A stretch of 7,586 bases of DNA, from contig JAJQGR010000078.1 in the NCBI GenBank assembly GCA_021200345.1, positions 1 to 7,586 on the forward strand, read 5' to 3'. Shown here piece after piece: positions 5,821 through 7,586 of the stretch. Source of the stretch: Lachnospiraceae bacterium (lineage in GTDB: Bacteria > Bacillota > Clostridia > Lachnospirales > Lachnospiraceae). Every line of letters begins with the position of its first letter. The stretch's first letter is position 1. A program made the translations under genes and the position numbers. Below the pieces are notes generated by a model, which did not search any database, was not told the origin of the DNA, and saw nothing but the letters and a program-made list of their open reading frames with translations.

Positions 5821-7586
5821 ATGAATTGTAACACGTGTGAAGCCCAGGCTCGTTTAGGAATAGATATCGGTTCCACCACTGTCAAGGTAGTCGTCCTGGA
5901 TCATGCAAATCATATTTTATTTTCCGAGTATCAGCGGCATTTTGCGGATATTCAGCTGACCTTATCCAATCTGCTGGGCCACGCCATCGAAGCCATCGGG
6001 GACATCACCGTATACCCCGCTCTCACCGGTTCCGGCGGCTTAAGCCTGGCCAATCATTTACATATTCCCTTTTATCAGGAAGTCATCGCGGTTTCCACCG
6101 CCTTAAAAGACCGGGCGCCGCTGACGGACGTGGCCATTGAGCTTGGCGGTGAGGACGCCAAGATCATTTATTTTGAGAACGGCAATGTGGAGCAGCGCAT
6201 GAACGGCATCTGTGCCGGCGGCACCGGCTCCTTTATTGACCAGATGGCAAGCCTTCTGCAAACCGACGCGGCAGGCTTAAATAAGTACGCAGAAAATTAC
6301 CAGTCCCTGTACACCATCGCGGCGCGCTGCGGGGTGTTCGCCAAGTCCGACATCCAGCCCCTGATCAATGACGGCGCCACCAGAGAGGATCTGTCCGCCT
6401 CCATCTTTCAGGCGGTGGTCAACCAGACCATCTCAGGGTTAGCCTGCGGCAAACCTATCCGGGGCCATGTGGCTTTCCTGGGCGGTCCCCTGTATTTTCT
6501 GCCGGAGTTAAAAAAAGCCTTTATCCGCACTCTGAAGCTGGACGATGAGCATGTGATGGAGGTAGAGAATCCCCATCTGTTCGCCGCCATGGGCGCTGCC
6601 ATGAATACAAAAGCTGAGGCTGACATTTCCTTAAGTGCCCTGAAAAAGCGGATGGATGACAAGGTGGTGCTGGATTTTGAGGTAGAACGCATGGAGCCCC
6701 TGTTTAAGGATCAGGCAGATTACGATGAATTTGTAACCCGCCACGCTGCCCACAAGGTGGAACAGGGGTCTTTGGCTGACTATCACGGCGGATGCTATCT
6801 GGGAATCGACGCCGGTTCCACCACCACCAAAGTGGCTGTGGTGGGCGAGGACGGCAATCTGCTGTACAGCTTTTATTCCAATAATAACGGTTCTCCGCTG
6901 GATACGGCTATCCGCGCGATTGCTGAAATTGCGAAGATCCTGCCGAAAGATACAAAGATTCTTCGCTCCTGCTCCACCGGCTACGGCGAGGCGCTCTTAA
7001 AGGCTGCCTTTCTGCTGGACCAGGGCGAGGTGGAAACGGTGGCTCACTACTACGCCGCCGCTTTCTTCGATCCGGAGGTGGACTGCATTCTGGATATCGG
7101 CGGTCAGGACATGAAATACATCCGCATCAAGAATCACGCCGTGGACAGCGTCCAGTTAAACGAGGCCTGCTCCTCCGGCTGCGGCTCTTTCATCGAAACC
7201 TTTGCCAAATCCCTGAACTATTCTGTGCAGGATTTTGCCACAGAGGCGCTTTTTGCCAAGAACCCCATCGACCTGGGTACCCGCTGCACCGTATTTATGA
7301 ATTCCAAAGTAAAGCAGGCGCAGAAAGAGGGCGCCAGCGTGGCGGATATCTCCGCGGGCCTGGCCTACTCTGTAATCAAAAACGCTCTCTACAAGGTGAT
7401 GAAGGTGGCAGATGCCACCGCCATGGGTAAAAATATTGTCGTCCAGGGCGGCACTTTTTACAATAACGCGGTACTGCGCAGCTTTGAAAAGGTAGCCGGC
7501 TGCGAGGCCATCCGTCCGGACATTGCGGGCATCATGGGTGCTTTTGGCGCGGCTTTGATCGCGCGGGAGCAGTACCATGTCAATCC
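5821..7586 (+). CDS. Tandem 2-hydroxyacyl-CoA dehydratase activase-like protein (BadF/HgdC ATPase family), cut by window edge
   Basis: The open frame runs 588 codons to the window edge. It holds two complete ASKHA-fold activase domains (about 12-262 and 326-585). HgdC-type activases use ATP hydrolysis and a [4Fe-4S] cluster shared across a dimer interface to push an electron into a dehydratase. Domain 1 shows GIDIGSTTVK (13-22), LGGED (108-112), and cluster cysteines C131 (ICAGGTGSF) and C170 (ARCGVF). Domain 2 shows GIDAGSTTTK (328-337), DIGGQD (425-430), C450 (ACSSGCGSF) and C489 (TRCTVF). Both pairs are 39 residues apart, as in Acidaminococcus HgdC. The tandem layout matches the large activase-related proteins of about 1,400 residues in anaerobes, whose C-terminal half resembles dehydratase subunits; that half is outside the window. 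The start is fixed by an in-frame TGA at 5809. The N-terminus carries an extra CNTC. Confidence 0.92.
   Translation, partial: MNCNTCEAQARLGIDIGSTTVKVVVLDHANHILFSEYQRHFADIQLTLSNLLGHAIEAIGDITVYPALTGSGGLSLANHLHIPFYQEVIAVSTALKDRAPLTDVAIELGGEDAKIIYFENGNVEQRMNGICAGGTGSFIDQMASLLQTDAAGLNKYAENYQSLYTIAARCGVFAKSDIQPLINDGATREDLSASIFQAVVNQTISGLACGKPIRGHVAFLGGPLYFLPELKKAFIRTLKLDDEHVMEVENPHLFAAMGAAMNTKAEADISLSALKKRMDDKVVLDFEVERMEPLFKDQADYDEFVTRHAAHKVEQGSLADYHGGCYLGIDAGSTTTKVAVVGEDGNLLYSFYSNNNGSPLDTAIRAIAEIAKILPKDTKILRSCSTGYGEALLKAAFLLDQGEVETVAHYYAAAFFDPEVDCILDIGGQDMKYIRIKNHAVDSVQLNEACSSGCGSFIETFAKSLNYSVQDFATEALFAKNPIDLGTRCTVFMNSKVKQAQKEGASVADISAGLAYSVIKNALYKVMKVADATAMGKNIVVQGGTFYNNAVLRSFEKVAGCEAIRPDIAGIMGAFGAALIAREQYHVN

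Noticed and set aside
6408..7578. Minus-strand open frames of 94 and 140 codons
   Set aside because: They are antisense to the activase-like gene, which has both ATP and cluster motifs in frame.

Overview
The window looks like a chromosomal segment from an anaerobic Clostridia genome, most likely Lachnospiraceae. Supporting signs are the purine-rich AGGAG-type ribosome binding sites, moderate GC with AT-rich intergenic DNA, the M16C peptidase-era pair, and a large double-domain 2-hydroxyacyl-CoA dehydratase activase-like gene. The taxonomic call is inference; no rRNA gene is present.

Layout. Five genes lie on the minus strand, reading right to left: a pseudo-rhomboid membrane protein with a C-terminal Cys/His cluster (5583-4669), a truncated, degenerate sigma-70-like protein (4457-3702), a 138-residue protein of unknown function (3701-3285), an M16C zinc metallopeptidase (3090-166), and the first 50 codons of the ribosome-assembly GTPase Era (150 to beyond the left edge). 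One gene lies on the plus strand: a tandem activase-like protein starting at 5821 and still open at the right edge. The 237-bp divergent region 5584-5820 carries a good promoter candidate in each direction.

Most striking are the middle of the window and its three-gene operon. The pseudo-rhomboid and sigma-like genes are separated by a compact palindromic element (4475-4666). It has 15-bp outer inverted repeats enclosing three hairpins with linkers of only 0-2 nt, and it is flanked by a 7-bp direct repeat (TTTTATT). Removing the element and one repeat copy would leave the two genes 12 nt apart with the AGGAG ribosome binding site in place. This suggests that a MITE-like element inserted into a tight operon. 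The next junction is stop-ATG with no gap (TAGATG).

The sigma-like protein resembles sigma regions 1.1, 1.2, 2.1-2.2 and 3. It lacks the aromatic 2.3/2.4 promoter-melting segment and has no region 4. Together with a non-catalytic rhomboid-fold membrane protein and a conserved-looking small partner, it could form an uncharacterised membrane-to-RNA-polymerase regulatory module; that function is hypothesis. The M16C-era pair is a separate housekeeping unit with its own promoter candidate in the 194-bp gap 3091-3284. The activase gene belongs to anaerobic radical-type dehydratase chemistry and is unrelated in function to the rest.
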